From JBBRCX01 sp038204465 (GTDB taxonomy: Bacteria; Planctomycetota; Phycisphaerae; Tepidisphaerales; Tepidisphaeraceae), in assembly GCA_038204465.1 (NCBI GenBank), contig JBBRCX010000047.1, forward strand, positions 1-35,535: 35,535 bases of DNA, written 5' to 3'. The stretch's first letter is position 1. Every line of letters begins with the position of its first letter. Position numbers and translations under genes: made by a program. The notes beneath the pieces are model-generated. The model did no database searches. It saw only the letters and a list, made by a program, of their open reading frames with translations, and had not been told where the DNA came from. Positions 1-7,377 of this stretch are shown one piece after another.

Positions 1-239
1 AACCATCGCATGAACGCCGTCACATCGCCATCCTCCCTTGGCCACAACACCAGATGCCAATGGTTCGACATCAGGCACCAGTCCAAAATGCGGATCGGCA
101 TGCGCTGGTAGGCCAGGAGCAGAACCCGGTGGAAAGCGAGAAAATCCTCGTCCATCTTGAACAACCGCAGCCGGCCGTTGGCGCGATTCAACACGTGATA
201 GACCAGCCCACCGGGGGCATTCCGTGCTATTCGAGGCAT
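1..239 (-). CDS. REP-associated tyrosine transposase (Y1_Tnp/RAYT), N-terminal part, cut by window edge
   Basis: Reading from an ATG at 239 towards base 1 gives 79 residues that begin MPRIARNAPGGLVYHVLNRA, the usual opening of the TnpA-REP (Y1 HUH) family. The HUH metal-binding motif is visible as NHWHLVLWPRED near residues 59-70. The catalytic tyrosine would lie beyond the left edge. RAYTs are single-strand DNA transposases that act on REP-type palindromes and are often domesticated single-copy genes. The protein resembles the neighbouring truncated copy at 344-916 (compare CLMSNHWHLVLWPRED with CLMPNHWHLVLWPRED), but the two are clearly not identical. The start is the only one that supplies the complete N-terminal strand of the family. 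Whether the gene is intact cannot be judged from this window. Confidence 0.85.
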   Translation of the reverse strand, partial: MPRIARNAPGGLVYHVLNRANGRLRLFKMDEDFLAFHRVLLLAYQRMPIRILDWCLMSNHWHLVLWPREDGDVTAFMRW

Positions 240-281
240 GGCGGAGGAGTGTAATCGAGTAGAGTTCTGATGTAAAGGTTC

Positions 282-343
282 GCGTCACCTTTAGTTATCC
301 CGCGCGTCACCTTTAGTTATCCCGCGTCACCTTTAGTTATCCC
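282..343. repeat. Three direct copies of a 20-bp repeat beside the RAYT genes
   Basis: The 20-mer gcgtcacctttagttatccc occurs at 282-301, 304-323 and 324-343. The copies are identical, with two bases between the first two and none between the last two. The block ends exactly where the reading frame of the truncated transposase begins (344). A degenerate version (cacctagttatag) recurs at about 1188-1200, at the broken end of another gene scrap. The most economical reading is that these are end sequences of the RAYT-associated element, with several element ends stacked together. No spacers separate the copies, so this is not a CRISPR array. Confidence 0.85.
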
Positions 344-916
344 GATGCGTTCGTCAGGATCCTGGCGGAGGTCAAGCAGGCGGTGCCGCTGCGGATCCTG
401 GGCTACTGCCTGATGCCGAATCACTGGCATCTGGTGCTGTGGCCGCGGGAGGATGGCGAGTTGTCGCGCTTCATGCTGCGGCTGAGCACCACGCACGTGC
501 GGCGGCGCTACGCGCACCTGCATGATGCGAGCGGCGGGCATTTGTATCAGGGCCGGTTCAAGAGCTTTCCGGTTGAGCGCGATGATCATCTGCTGACGCT
601 GCTGCGTTATGTGGAGGGGAACGCGGTTCGGGCGAAGCTGGTTCGAGAGGCTCGGCGGTGGCGTTGGTGCAGCCTGGCGGCGCGAGCGGATCGGGCGGAT
701 TGGCTCGACCCGTGGCCGGTGGAGGTTCCGCGCGACTGGCCGGCGACGGTTGACGAGCTGGCAGCGGATGAGTTGCAGCGGCTGCGGATCAGTGCGCAGC
801 GGGGCACGCCGTTCGGCTCGGCGGGCTGGACGCAGCGAATGGCCGAGCGGCTGGGGCTGGAGAACACGCTCAGACCGCGGGGCCGGCCAAGGAAACAACG
901 AAAGTTGGACAAATAG
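344..916 (+). pseudogene. 5'-truncated REP-associated tyrosine transposase
   Basis: The frame is open from 317, but transposase homology starts at 344 with DAFVRILAEVKQ, which aligns with about residue 34 of the neighbouring RAYT. Roughly the first 33 residues are missing, including the N-terminal strand. What remains contains the HUH motif (MPNHWHLVLWPRED), the LYQGRFKSF segment and LLRYVEGNAVRAKLV, which carries the likely catalytic tyrosine. It ends with a basic tail (RPRGRPRKQRKLDK) and a TAG at 914-916. The first possible start inside the frame is GTG 383, with no good ribosome site. An intact Y1 fold needs the lost strand, so the gene is probably dead. The break coincides with the 3 x 20-bp repeat block. 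Confidence 0.8.
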
Positions 917-935
917 GAATGACCAAGGAATGACC
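915..935. repeat. 10-bp direct repeat at the 3' end of the truncated RAYT
   Basis: The decamer aggaatgacc occurs at 915-924 and 926-935, one base apart, directly over and after the transposase stop codon, and is followed by cctttt. Short repeats of this style often mark the end of RAYT-type mobile genes, so this may be the right-hand element end. It is a weak, short signal. Confidence 0.4.
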
Positions 936-1047
936 CCTTTTGGCCCGACGCTATCTCGCCAGCCATCACAGATCGGCAAGGTTCCCGCGAGTATCAGAAT
1001 GGACGAACCTGTCGAGGGGTAACAGAAGCCTGAAACAGACGGGGGTG

Positions 1048-1194
1048 TTATTGCCTGCCCTTGAACCGATCCTGCCAAAGTCCGGACCAGTGCTGTGCCC
1101 ACCGTACGGCCTCGTCCTCATCAATCTTGACTGCGGGAAAAGCGCACAGTACCTCCGTCGCCGGATCGTCCCGCTCCAGACGGAACGCACCTAG
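1048..1194 (-). pseudogene. C-terminal scrap of an unidentified protein
   Basis: The minus strand from 1194 to 1048 is open for 48 codons with no start codon. It reads like a genuine protein end (residues such as FRLERDDPATEVLCAFPAV, then EAVRWAQHWSGLWQDRF) and closes with TAA. At its upstream end the frame is closed by a TAA at 1195-1197, next to a degenerate copy of the 20-bp RAYT repeat. The simplest reading is a gene whose 5' part was removed by a mobile element. The family is not recognised, and coding character is judged by eye from composition only. Confidence 0.35.
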
Positions 1195-1376
1195 TTATAG
1201 TTAATTAACCGAGCGCCGGACGCGGCGATAGGGGTATGTTCGGGGGTGCTGTTTGTGCGGTTTCGGACTGATTCCTGGTGGGGAGGCGGGGGGGTGGTGG
1301 GAAGAGAAACGATTTTGCCCGGGAAGCGGCGGCGGGCCGGTGGAGGATGTTCGGAATTGCGACGGCGTTGCGGTGG

Positions 1377-1442
1377 CGGTGGGATGGTTGGCGGATGGGG
1401 GTGGGACGGTTGGCGGATGGCGGTGGGATGGTTGGCGGATGG
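1377..1442. repeat. Tandem repeat, 3 x 22 bp, GGATGG-rich
   Basis: Three head-to-tail 22-bp units occupy 1377-1398, 1399-1420 and 1421-1442. Units 1 and 3 are identical (cggtgggatggttggcggat plus gg). Unit 2 differs from them at two positions. All G runs are on the plus strand, giving many GG/GGG tracts. The unit is not a multiple of three and sits in no gene. A C-rich CCATCC-type tract of similar composition closes the window on the opposite strand (about 35425-35535). Confidence 0.85.
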
Positions 1443-1569
1443 CGGTCGTGTGGGATTTTGAAGCTCTGAAGCGGGTGGCTTGTCGGAAAGCGATGGTTTC
1501 GCGCGTCTCGGTAAGCGCTGGGGGCTTTTAGACTAACGAGGGGCGCACGGACGCACAACAAAGTAGAAC

Positions 1570-1591
1570 GGGGCAGGCATGGGCCTGCCCC
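1570..1591 (-). terminator. Hairpin downstream of the superoxide dismutase gene
   Basis: GGGGCAGGC at 1570-1578 and GCCTGCCCC at 1583-1591 form a perfect 9-bp stem with a 4-base loop, 30 bases past the sodC stop codon. Read on the minus strand, the stem is followed by a loosely T-rich run (gttctactttgttg). This fits a weak intrinsic terminator or a stabilising 3' hairpin. Confidence 0.5.
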
Positions 1592-1620
1592 GCGGTGAGC
1601 ATTTGCGACGAGGGTTCGGG

Positions 1621-2574
1621 TTACTTATTCATCTCGCTATCCGGCTCCTTCATTTCTCTTTCGGCTGCGGCCTTGCCGCCTGTGCCGGTTTCCTGATCGG
1701 CGCCGGTGATGTCCCTGGGGCCGGTGCCCATGTTCTCGGCGCCCTTCACGTCGCGCGTGGCGGGCATTTCCGCGGCGGCGCCTCTAACGCGGTCGCGATC
1801 GTCAATCATGCGATCGTCCATGCTGCCGCGCAGGTTCGACTCGCCGGCGCGGATAGCGCCCCCGGCGATTCGGTCGCCGGAATTGCCTGACGGGTCGGTC
1901 TTCAGATCATCTTCGCCAGCGTGGATGATGACGGACTTTCCAACGACGCCATTGTCCGGGCCGTCGAGGGAGAGGCCGCGCACCACCGTATCCAGTGTCG
2001 CATGGCCGCTGCCGTCGGCGGTGATGTTGCCGAGGTCGCCGGCGTGGTGCTCATCACCCATCAGGCCGCCATGATGCTTGCCGGCGGGGTTGAAATGATC
2101 GCCGGCGCTCTTGAGGTCCGCGGAGCTGAGGTCATCCTTCTGGTGGAGATGGATTCCGTGCTTGGAGTTTGGCTGGACGCCATTCAGCTCGACACGGACG
2201 CGGACGCCGTTTGCTTCCTGGGTGAAGACGACGGTGCCGCGAACGTTGGTGTCCTTGGCAGCGGCCGCGGGTCTGATCGTAGCGACTGCCGCTTTGCTCG
2301 ATTCCATTGTCCTGGCGTCGCGCCAGCCGTCGCCGCCCTTGTCGCGCGGGTTAGGCATTTCGGAGTCGGAGGGGCCGCGGCTGCGCGATCCATAGTCGGT
2401 GCGCGACCATGAATCATGGCGCATCGCTCCTGAGGGCTTGTTGAAGTCGCGGTTGGAGCGTTCGAACGGCGGGTTCCAGGCTGGCATGGTGGGGGCCTGG
2501 CCGTTCTCGCAACCGGCGGTGAACAGGGCCACGGCGAGCAGCCCGCCGGCGGAGAGGATTCGGAATCGTATCAT
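1621..2574 (-). CDS. sodC: Lipoprotein Cu/Zn superoxide dismutase with long N- and C-terminal extensions
   Basis: The 317-residue product begins with a lipoprotein signal (LFTAGC, lipid cysteine at residue 22). A linker of about 85 residues leads to a Cu/Zn-SOD domain at about 108-242, which would dismute superoxide in the cell envelope. The metal ligands are all visible: H142 and H144 (HGIHLH), bridging H160 (HFNP), zinc ligands H168, H177 and D180, and copper ligand H218. The active-site arginine is R235. The conserved disulfide is gone: the usual GDC cysteine is L149, and the RLACG cysteine is G238 (RIAGGAI). A charged tail of about 75 residues, rich in Asp, Glu, Arg and Gly, follows and looks disordered. 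GGAGG lies just before the ATG. The gene appears to be transcribed alone. Confidence 0.92.
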   Translation of the reverse strand: MIRFRILSAGGLLAVALFTAGCENGQAPTMPAWNPPFERSNRDFNKPSGAMRHDSWSRTDYGSRSRGPSDSEMPNPRDKGGDGWRDARTMESSKAAVATIRPAAAAKDTNVRGTVVFTQEANGVRVRVELNGVQPNSKHGIHLHQKDDLSSADLKSAGDHFNPAGKHHGGLMGDEHHAGDLGNITADGSGHATLDTVVRGLSLDGPDNGVVGKSVIIHAGEDDLKTDPSGNSGDRIAGGAIRAGESNLRGSMDDRMIDDRDRVRGAAAEMPATRDVKGAENMGTGPRDITGADQETGTGGKAAAEREMKEPDSEMNK

Positions 2575-2604
2575 TGGAGGCCTCCGAGAGTTGGTAGTTC
2601 AAAG

Positions 2605-2627
2605 GGGCCGGCCACCATGGCCGGCCC
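2605..2627 (-). terminator. Strong GC hairpin between the kinase gene and sodC
   Basis: GGGCCGGCC (2605-2613) and GGCCGGCCC (2619-2627) form a perfect 9-bp stem with a 5-base loop. On the minus strand it is followed by CTTTG. It lies 130 bases after the araB-like stop and 30 bases before the sodC start, so it could terminate the kinase transcript or form a 5' hairpin of sodC. The T run is only three bases long. Confidence 0.4.
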
Positions 2628-2757
2628 GGAATCGGCATCCTATGGGGGAGCGTTCCGGGCAAGCAATGGAAAATCTGTCCTGGATCTGCGCGATGGGTAC
2701 CGACGGACTGACTGCATCCGCGCGGCTTGCCATAGAAGTTGGGCGCGGCGCAACAAT

Positions 2758-4407
2758 TTAGATCGTGTATTCGCGAAGTTTCCGCATGACTCCCGTAACG
2801 GCGCCGCCCTGGGCGCCCAGCGCGCGGTACATCGCATAGAGCTCATCGTATTGTTTGCGGGCGGTCCGCTCCGGTCGGTAGACGATGTCCTCGCGCTGGC
2901 GGGCCATCGCATGGATCGCCTGACTGAGGCTCGCATGCCCGGTTGCCTGCGGTCCGGCTGCGAGGCAGCCAAGAATGGCCGCGCCCAGAGCGACGGATTG
3001 ATCGCTTTCGGCGAGCTTGATCTTTTCATTCAACACATCGGAGTAGATCTGCATGAGCAGCGGGGAGCGGCTGGGCAATCCGCCGCTGGCGACGAAGCGC
3101 CGCACGGGGACTCCGGCGTCGCGAAGCGTGTCGACGATCCAGCGCACGCCGAAAGCCGTCGCTTCCAGAAGGGCGCGATACATTTGCTCGGGCCGTGTCC
3201 CCAGCGTCAGTCCGACGAACGCGCCGCTGAGGCGGCCGTCCATGAGCGGCGTGCGGCAGCCGTTGAGCCAATCAAGGGCCAGCACGCCCCCTGATCCGGG
3301 CGGGAGCATCGCGGCCCGGCTGGTCATCTCGGTGTGCGAGAGCCCGAACGTTTCCACGAGCCATGCGAAGGCGTCGCCGACGCTGGACTGGCCGGTTTCG
3401 TAGCCAAAATATCCCGGCAGGATTCCGTCCTCGACCACGCCCGCGACACCCGGCACGAGTTGCTCGACGCGGCTGTTCATCATGTGACAGGCGCTGGTTC
3501 CCATGACCAGGACCATGGTGGAAGGTGATGCGACACCGGCGCCGGGAACGCCGGCGTGGGCGTCGATGATCGCTACGGATACTGGCGTTCCCGCGGAGAG
3601 GCCGAGCATTTGGGCGGCCTCGGGAGTAAGCAATCCGGCCTTCTGCCCGGGAGCGGCCAGCGTTCCCGGCATCTTGGCGATGACGACCTCTTTCATGCGC
3701 GGGTCGACTGCTTCGAAGTAGTCTGCGGAGGGGTAGCCGGTCTTGCTGTTCCAACAAGCCTTATAGCCAGCTTGACAGGTGGAGCGCACGAGATGATTCG
3801 GGGAACAGCGGGGGAATGGTCCGCTGACGAGCTGCCAGATGAGCCAATCGCCGCCTTCGAGCCAGACCCGGGTTGCGTCATAAGCCTCCGGCGCGCCGCG
3901 GAGTGTCTCCAGGATCTTGGGGAAGAACCATTCGAGGCCGATGATTCCGCCGTAACGGGAGAGCCACGGCTCTTTGCGCTCCCGCGCGACCTGGTTGATG
4001 CGGTCGGTCTCGGATTTGGCGCCGTGGTGTTTCCAGAGCTTGGGCCAGGCGAGGGGCACTTGGGCGAAACGTTTGTCGAGGCACAAAGGCGTGCCATCTT
4101 CGAGAGCGGGAAGCATGGTGCAACTGGTGAAGTCAACGCCGATCCCGACGATGTCGGGCGAAGCGAGGCCGGCAGTGGACATCGCGGCTTTGCAAGCCGT
4201 CGCTAAGCTGGCCAACCAATCGTTGGGGTGTTGGAGGGCATAGTCGGGGGGAAGGCGTGCGCCGTTGGTGGGGAGTGTGTTGGTGATCGCGCCGTGCTCG
4301 TAATCACTCGATGATTGCGCGATGATTTTTCCGTCGCGCACATTGACGATGAGGACGCGAACCGATTCAGTTCCGAAATCCGCTCCGATCGCGTACCTCT
4401 CCGCCAT
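2758..4407 (-). CDS. araB: Ribulokinase-like FGGY-family carbohydrate kinase
   Basis: The product (549 residues) is a full-length FGGY kinase that would use ATP to phosphorylate a ketopentose, classically L-ribulose to L-ribulose-5-phosphate. Visible landmarks are the first phosphate loop (GADFGTESVRV), the catalytic-region IGVDFTSC, the LEWFFPKILETL segment typical of AraB, and the C-terminal ATP-binding loop ASGGLPSRSPLLMQIYSDV followed by LGAAILGCLAAG. The start is taken as ATG 4407, because GGAGG sits five bases before it; a GTG at 4413 would overlap that site. The neighbouring SDR and MDR genes on the same strand act on pentuloses and polyols, so D-ribulose or L-xylulose are also possible substrates. 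No araA or araD is present in the window. Confidence 0.85.
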   Translation of the reverse strand: MAERYAIGADFGTESVRVLIVNVRDGKIIAQSSSDYEHGAITNTLPTNGARLPPDYALQHPNDWLASLATACKAAMSTAGLASPDIVGIGVDFTSCTMLPALEDGTPLCLDKRFAQVPLAWPKLWKHHGAKSETDRINQVARERKEPWLSRYGGIIGLEWFFPKILETLRGAPEAYDATRVWLEGGDWLIWQLVSGPFPRCSPNHLVRSTCQAGYKACWNSKTGYPSADYFEAVDPRMKEVVIAKMPGTLAAPGQKAGLLTPEAAQMLGLSAGTPVSVAIIDAHAGVPGAGVASPSTMVLVMGTSACHMMNSRVEQLVPGVAGVVEDGILPGYFGYETGQSSVGDAFAWLVETFGLSHTEMTSRAAMLPPGSGGVLALDWLNGCRTPLMDGRLSGAFVGLTLGTRPEQMYRALLEATAFGVRWIVDTLRDAGVPVRRFVASGGLPSRSPLLMQIYSDVLNEKIKLAESDQSVALGAAILGCLAAGPQATGHASLSQAIHAMARQREDIVYRPERTARKQYDELYAMYRALGAQGGAVTGVMRKLREYTI

Positions 4408-4551
4408 TGGCACCTCCGGATCTGCCGCCTCACGGCATCATAAAGGAAAGGGGGCCGATTGGACGGCGGTGCGGGCCTCAGGCTCTGCGCAGCCAAAGAG
4501 GCGCCGCGTCAGGCGGTAGAATACGAAGGTTAATTAGAGGGTGGAGGCAGT

Positions 4552-4806
4552 TTGATTCGCGAGGATGAGGACGAGTTGGACGAGCGCGAGTATCCGGATC
4601 CTTCGGATCAGGATGACAGCGACGAGACGGATACGATTCCATGTCCGCACTGCGGCGAGTCCGTGTACGAGCAGGCGGAATGGTGCCCGAAGTGTGGGAA
4701 ATACTTGTCACGCGACGATTCGCGAGCGCATGCTGGACTGTTGATTGCAGCCGGCGTGGTGGTGTGCCTCGTGATCGTGCTGGTGGTTTGGTCGCTCGCT
4801 CGATAG
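4552..4806 (+). CDS. Small acidic zinc-ribbon membrane protein
   Basis: This 84-residue product has three parts. An Asp/Glu-rich N-terminus (residues 1-28) comes first. A zinc ribbon with paired CPHCG and CPKCG knuckles follows (about 31-52). One C-terminal membrane helix (about 62-82, AGLLIAAGVVVCLVIVLVV) closes the protein. The start is TTG 4552, four bases after a clear GGAGG. A TAGAAT at 4517-4522 could be its -10 element. Proteins of this plan recur in planctomycete genomes without a known function. The ribbon would face the cytoplasm if the tail anchors the protein. It is divergent from the kinase gene and separate from the sugar genes. Confidence 0.8.
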   Translation: MIREDEDELDEREYPDPSDQDDSDETDTIPCPHCGESVYEQAEWCPKCGKYLSRDDSRAHAGLLIAAGVVVCLVIVLVVWSLAR

Positions 4807-4842
4807 TCAGCTACCGCTGTTGCGGAACCGGCAAATCATCGT

Positions 4843-5004
4843 TCATTCGTAGGAGATGAGAGCCTTACCGGTCCTCCCGGCGATGAATTCGGCGTATGCT
4901 TCGGGGGCTCGTTCGACGGGGAAAGTGTGCGTCGCGAGGCGCTCGCTGGAAGAGGGGCTTGCGAAATACTGTCGAACGGCGGCGTGTGGAGCGCCGCATC
5001 TCCG
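4843..5004 (-). pseudogene. C-terminal stub of a zinc-type (MDR) dehydrogenase
   Basis: Directly after the TAG of the SDR gene, and in the same frame, 53 further codons read to a TGA at 4843-4845. The stretch QYFASPSSSERLATHTFPVE, then APEAYAEFIAGRTGKALISY, is the characteristic C-terminal strand-helix-strand of medium-chain dehydrogenases. There is no start codon and no cofactor or zinc domain, so this is the tail of a lost gene. It is not a copy of the intact MDR at 5755-6786, whose C-terminus differs. A deletion joining the SDR and MDR genes would explain it. Confidence 0.7.
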
Positions 5005-5736
5005 CTATGTTGCGAGGAAACCTCCGTCGACCGGCAGCATGACGCCGTGGATCATGTCGGCTTGCTCGCTCAGGAGATAGGCGACGGCCTGGGCGACGTG
5101 GATTGGCTTGGCGAAGCGGCCCAGCGGGATCTTTGCGAGCATCGGGTCGCGTTTCTTCGGATCGCCCCAGGCCATTTCGCCCATGGGCGTGAGCGTGACG
5201 GTGGGGTTGACGGCGTTGACACGAATCTGGTGCGGGCCGAGTTCGAGAGCCATCACGCGAGTGAGCTGATCGAGGGCGCCCTTTGACGCGCAGTAGGCCG
5301 CGTGGTCCGCGAGTCCAACCATCGAGGCCTGGCTGGAGAGGTTAACGATCGAGCCGCCCTTCCCGCGGGCGATCATGCCGCGGGCGACGACCTGGGTAAT
5401 CACCAGCGCCGCGCGGACGTTGACAGCCATCGTGCGGTCGAAGGCTTCGACGGTGGTGTCGAGAAGCGGCTGAGGGATGGAGATGCCGGCGTTGTTCACC
5501 AGCAGGTGGATGTCGCCCGCCTGCTCCGCGGCGCGCCGGGCGGCGGCGGCGTCGGAAAGATCGGCGGCGATCATCTTGCACCGGATCTCGGAAGCGAGCG
5601 AATCCAAATCTTCCTTGGTGCGGCTGACGGCCACGACCTCGGCGCCGCAGGAGACGAGCATCTTTGCGATTTCACGCCCGATTCCCTTGCCCGCCCCGCT
5701 CACCAGCGCCCGCTTTCCCTTCAGATCGATGTTCAT
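5005..5736 (-). CDS. SDR-family reductase resembling L-xylulose reductase
   Basis: This 243-residue classical short-chain dehydrogenase has the cofactor loop GAGKGIG at 14-20, NNAG at 81-84, catalytic Ser135 (NLSSQAS), Tyr148 and Lys152 (YCASK). The segment VNAVNPTVTLTPMG and the overall length match the dicarbonyl/L-xylulose reductase group (DCXR), which reduces L-xylulose to xylitol with NADPH. Arg39 after the second strand (VSRTKEDL) fits a preference for NADP. The MDR gene lies 18 bases upstream on the same strand, so the two are probably co-transcribed. Together they could convert L-xylulose through xylitol to D-xylulose. The substrate is inferred from the family; another polyol or sugar acid is possible. 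Confidence 0.8.
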   Translation of the reverse strand: MNIDLKGKRALVSGAGKGIGREIAKMLVSCGAEVVAVSRTKEDLDSLASEIRCKMIAADLSDAAAARRAAEQAGDIHLLVNNAGISIPQPLLDTTVEAFDRTMAVNVRAALVITQVVARGMIARGKGGSIVNLSSQASMVGLADHAAYCASKGALDQLTRVMALELGPHQIRVNAVNPTVTLTPMGEMAWGDPKKRDPMLAKIPLGRFAKPIHVAQAVAYLLSEQADMIHGVMLPVDGGFLAT

Positions 5737-5754
5737 TGTTCTCCCTCCGGGTGC

Positions 5755-6786
5755 TTAGAGGACGATCTGCGCCTTGACCGAAGTGGGCGGCATCGCGCTC
5801 GCGAAGTCGAAGGCCTTGATGCTGTCGCTGAAGCTGAAGGTGTCGGTGATGAGCGGCTTGACGTCGATCTTGCCGCTGCCCATCAGCGCCAGGGCGCGGG
5901 GGTAGACATGCGCATAACGGAAGACATGCTCGACGCGCGCTTCCTTGATCTGCGCCGCAACGACATCGTAGGCAATGGGCTCGCCGGGCATGCCGATGAA
6001 GACGACGCGCCCGCCCGGCGCGAGGGGGTCAAACACACGCGCCGCCGCCTTCGCGTTTCCACTCGCCTCGAAGACGATATCGGCGCCCCAACCTTCGGTG
6101 TGCTTCGCCACCAGGTCGGCCAGCGATTGTTTCGCGACGTTGACGGGAGTGATCGGGCCGAGCTTCGCGGCGAGATCGAGCTTTGGTTGCTGCACGTCAG
6201 CCACGAAGATCCGGCTGCATCCGCCCGCGAGAGCGGAGAGGGCGGTGACCATCCCGATCGGTCCGGCGCCAATGACCACACCGACATCGCCGGGGCGAAT
6301 CTGCGCCTTGTTGGCGCCATGCATTCCAACCGCGAGCGGCTCGACCATCGCCGCCTCAGCGAATGAGACGTTGTCCGGCACTTTGAAAGTGAACGCGGCG
6401 GGGTGAACGACGGTGGGCCGCAGGCAGCCGTGCACGGGTGGCGTCGCCCAGAAGCGGACCGCCGGATCGAGGTTATACATTCCCAGCCGCGTTGCCTTGC
6501 TGTTGGGATCGGGGATGCCCGGTTCCATGCAGACGCGGTCGCCCGTCTTGAGATGTTTTACCTCCACGCCGACTTCCATCACCGTGCCGGACGCTTCGTG
6601 GCCCAGGACCATGGGCGCGTTGACGACAAAAGGACCGATCCGCCCGTGCTGGTAGTAATGCACGTCCGACCCGCAGATTCCGACGGTATGGATCTTGATC
6701 CGCACGTCGTGGGGGCCGAGCGGTTCCTTGAACTCCACGTCGCGCAGCGAAAGCTGCTTCGTTCTCTCCAATACGAGGGATTGCAT
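5755..6786 (-). CDS. Sorbitol/xylitol (L-iditol)-type zinc dehydrogenase
   Basis: This 343-residue medium-chain dehydrogenase should oxidise a polyol to a ketose with NAD. The catalytic zinc ligands are visible as C38 (GICGSDVHYY), H63-E64 (GHEASG) and E149 (VEP). The nucleotide loop is VIGAGPIGMV (171-180), and D197 at the end of the next strand predicts NAD. The four structural-zinc cysteines are absent, as in sorbitol dehydrogenases, and the region EPGIPDPNSKATRLGMYNLD resembles xylitol and sorbitol dehydrogenases. The start is ATG 6786, five bases after AGGAG. The longer open frame upstream lacks family homology. It is the first gene of a pair with the SDR. Which polyol it uses cannot be read from sequence. 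Confidence 0.85.
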   Translation of the reverse strand: MQSLVLERTKQLSLRDVEFKEPLGPHDVRIKIHTVGICGSDVHYYQHGRIGPFVVNAPMVLGHEASGTVMEVGVEVKHLKTGDRVCMEPGIPDPNSKATRLGMYNLDPAVRFWATPPVHGCLRPTVVHPAAFTFKVPDNVSFAEAAMVEPLAVGMHGANKAQIRPGDVGVVIGAGPIGMVTALSALAGGCSRIFVADVQQPKLDLAAKLGPITPVNVAKQSLADLVAKHTEGWGADIVFEASGNAKAAARVFDPLAPGGRVVFIGMPGEPIAYDVVAAQIKEARVEHVFRYAHVYPRALALMGSGKIDVKPLITDTFSFSDSIKAFDFASAMPPTSVKAQIVL

Positions 6787-6967
6787 ACACGCTCCTGATA
6801 GCGAGCGGCAACGGTCGTGCTGCATCGCGGGGCTTGGTCGGATGATTCTAATAGATGACAACCTCGATCACATCCTGCCTGACCAATCGTGCTGGCGCGA
6901 CGGCTGGACGCCGCTGATCTGCACGAAAGGGCAATTTCGTTGCCTTGTTCTGTGGCGCACCGGATAA

Positions 6968-7360
6968 TCGAGGTGTGGCGATATCGTTCTGACCAATGAG
7001 CGCGTCGCTCGCGCGGACGCTGTCCTGATGATGCCGGACGCGATTCGCCGGCAGGAACAGATGCTAGCCGCTAATCGCGGACAGAACTGGCGCGACTCGC
7101 GCCTCCATGTCCCGCCGACCGTCATCATCGAGTCTGTGAGTCCTGGCCATGAGCAGCACGATCGCCGCCTGAAACGCAGCTGGTACGCCGAGGCTGGGGC
7201 GCCGAACTACTGGCTTTTGAACGCGTACGAGCAATCACTTGAGTGCTTTGTGTTGAAGGCGCGGGAGTATCACCTCGATCAATCCGGGCGTGGCAATGAA
7301 GAGGTCAGCCCGGGGCAGTTCCCCGGGCTACTCATTCCACTTGCGCAGGTGTGGGACTAA
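6968..7360 (+). pseudogene. Uma2-family (DUF820) PD-(D/E)XK nuclease-like protein, N-terminus missing
   Basis: The frame is open from 6968 after a TAA at 6965-6967. The usable start is ATG 7028, which gives 110 residues; Uma2 proteins usually have 180-200. The core is present: ARADAVLMMP (the aspartate strand), VPPTVIIESVSPGHEQHDRR with the catalytic-region Glu, and KRSWYAEAGAPNYWLLNAYE, the family's most recognisable block. The first ~70 residues, normally carrying the YELIDGE-type strand, are not found in any frame between 6787 and 6967. No ribosome site precedes 7028. It is most likely a decayed copy. Uma2 genes are highly multiplied in planctomycetes and cyanobacteria and their role is unknown. 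Confidence 0.65.
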
Positions 7361-7377
7361 GCGCAACACTTCTTGCG

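Larger units (their letters stand above)
1195..1620. other. 426-bp stretch without a convincing gene
   Basis: No reading frame here looks like a protein. Those that stay open are proline/histidine- or glycine/tryptophan-rich translations of the tandem repeat at 1377-1442. The stretch also contains an AT-rich patch (ttatagttaattaacc, 1196-1211) and a perfect hairpin at 1570-1591. Confidence 0.6.

Noticed and set aside
282..343. CRISPR-like short repeats.
   Set aside because: Three 20-mers with spacers of 2 and 0 bases and no cas genes; they are direct repeats beside transposase genes.
317..1102. 261-codon frame on the minus strand.
   Set aside because: Antisense shadow of the truncated RAYT; Arg/Pro-rich composition without any family pattern.
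1205..1561. 118-codon Pro/His-rich frame on the minus strand.
   Set aside because: It is a translation of the GGATGG tandem repeat and its flanks, with no ribosome site or family.
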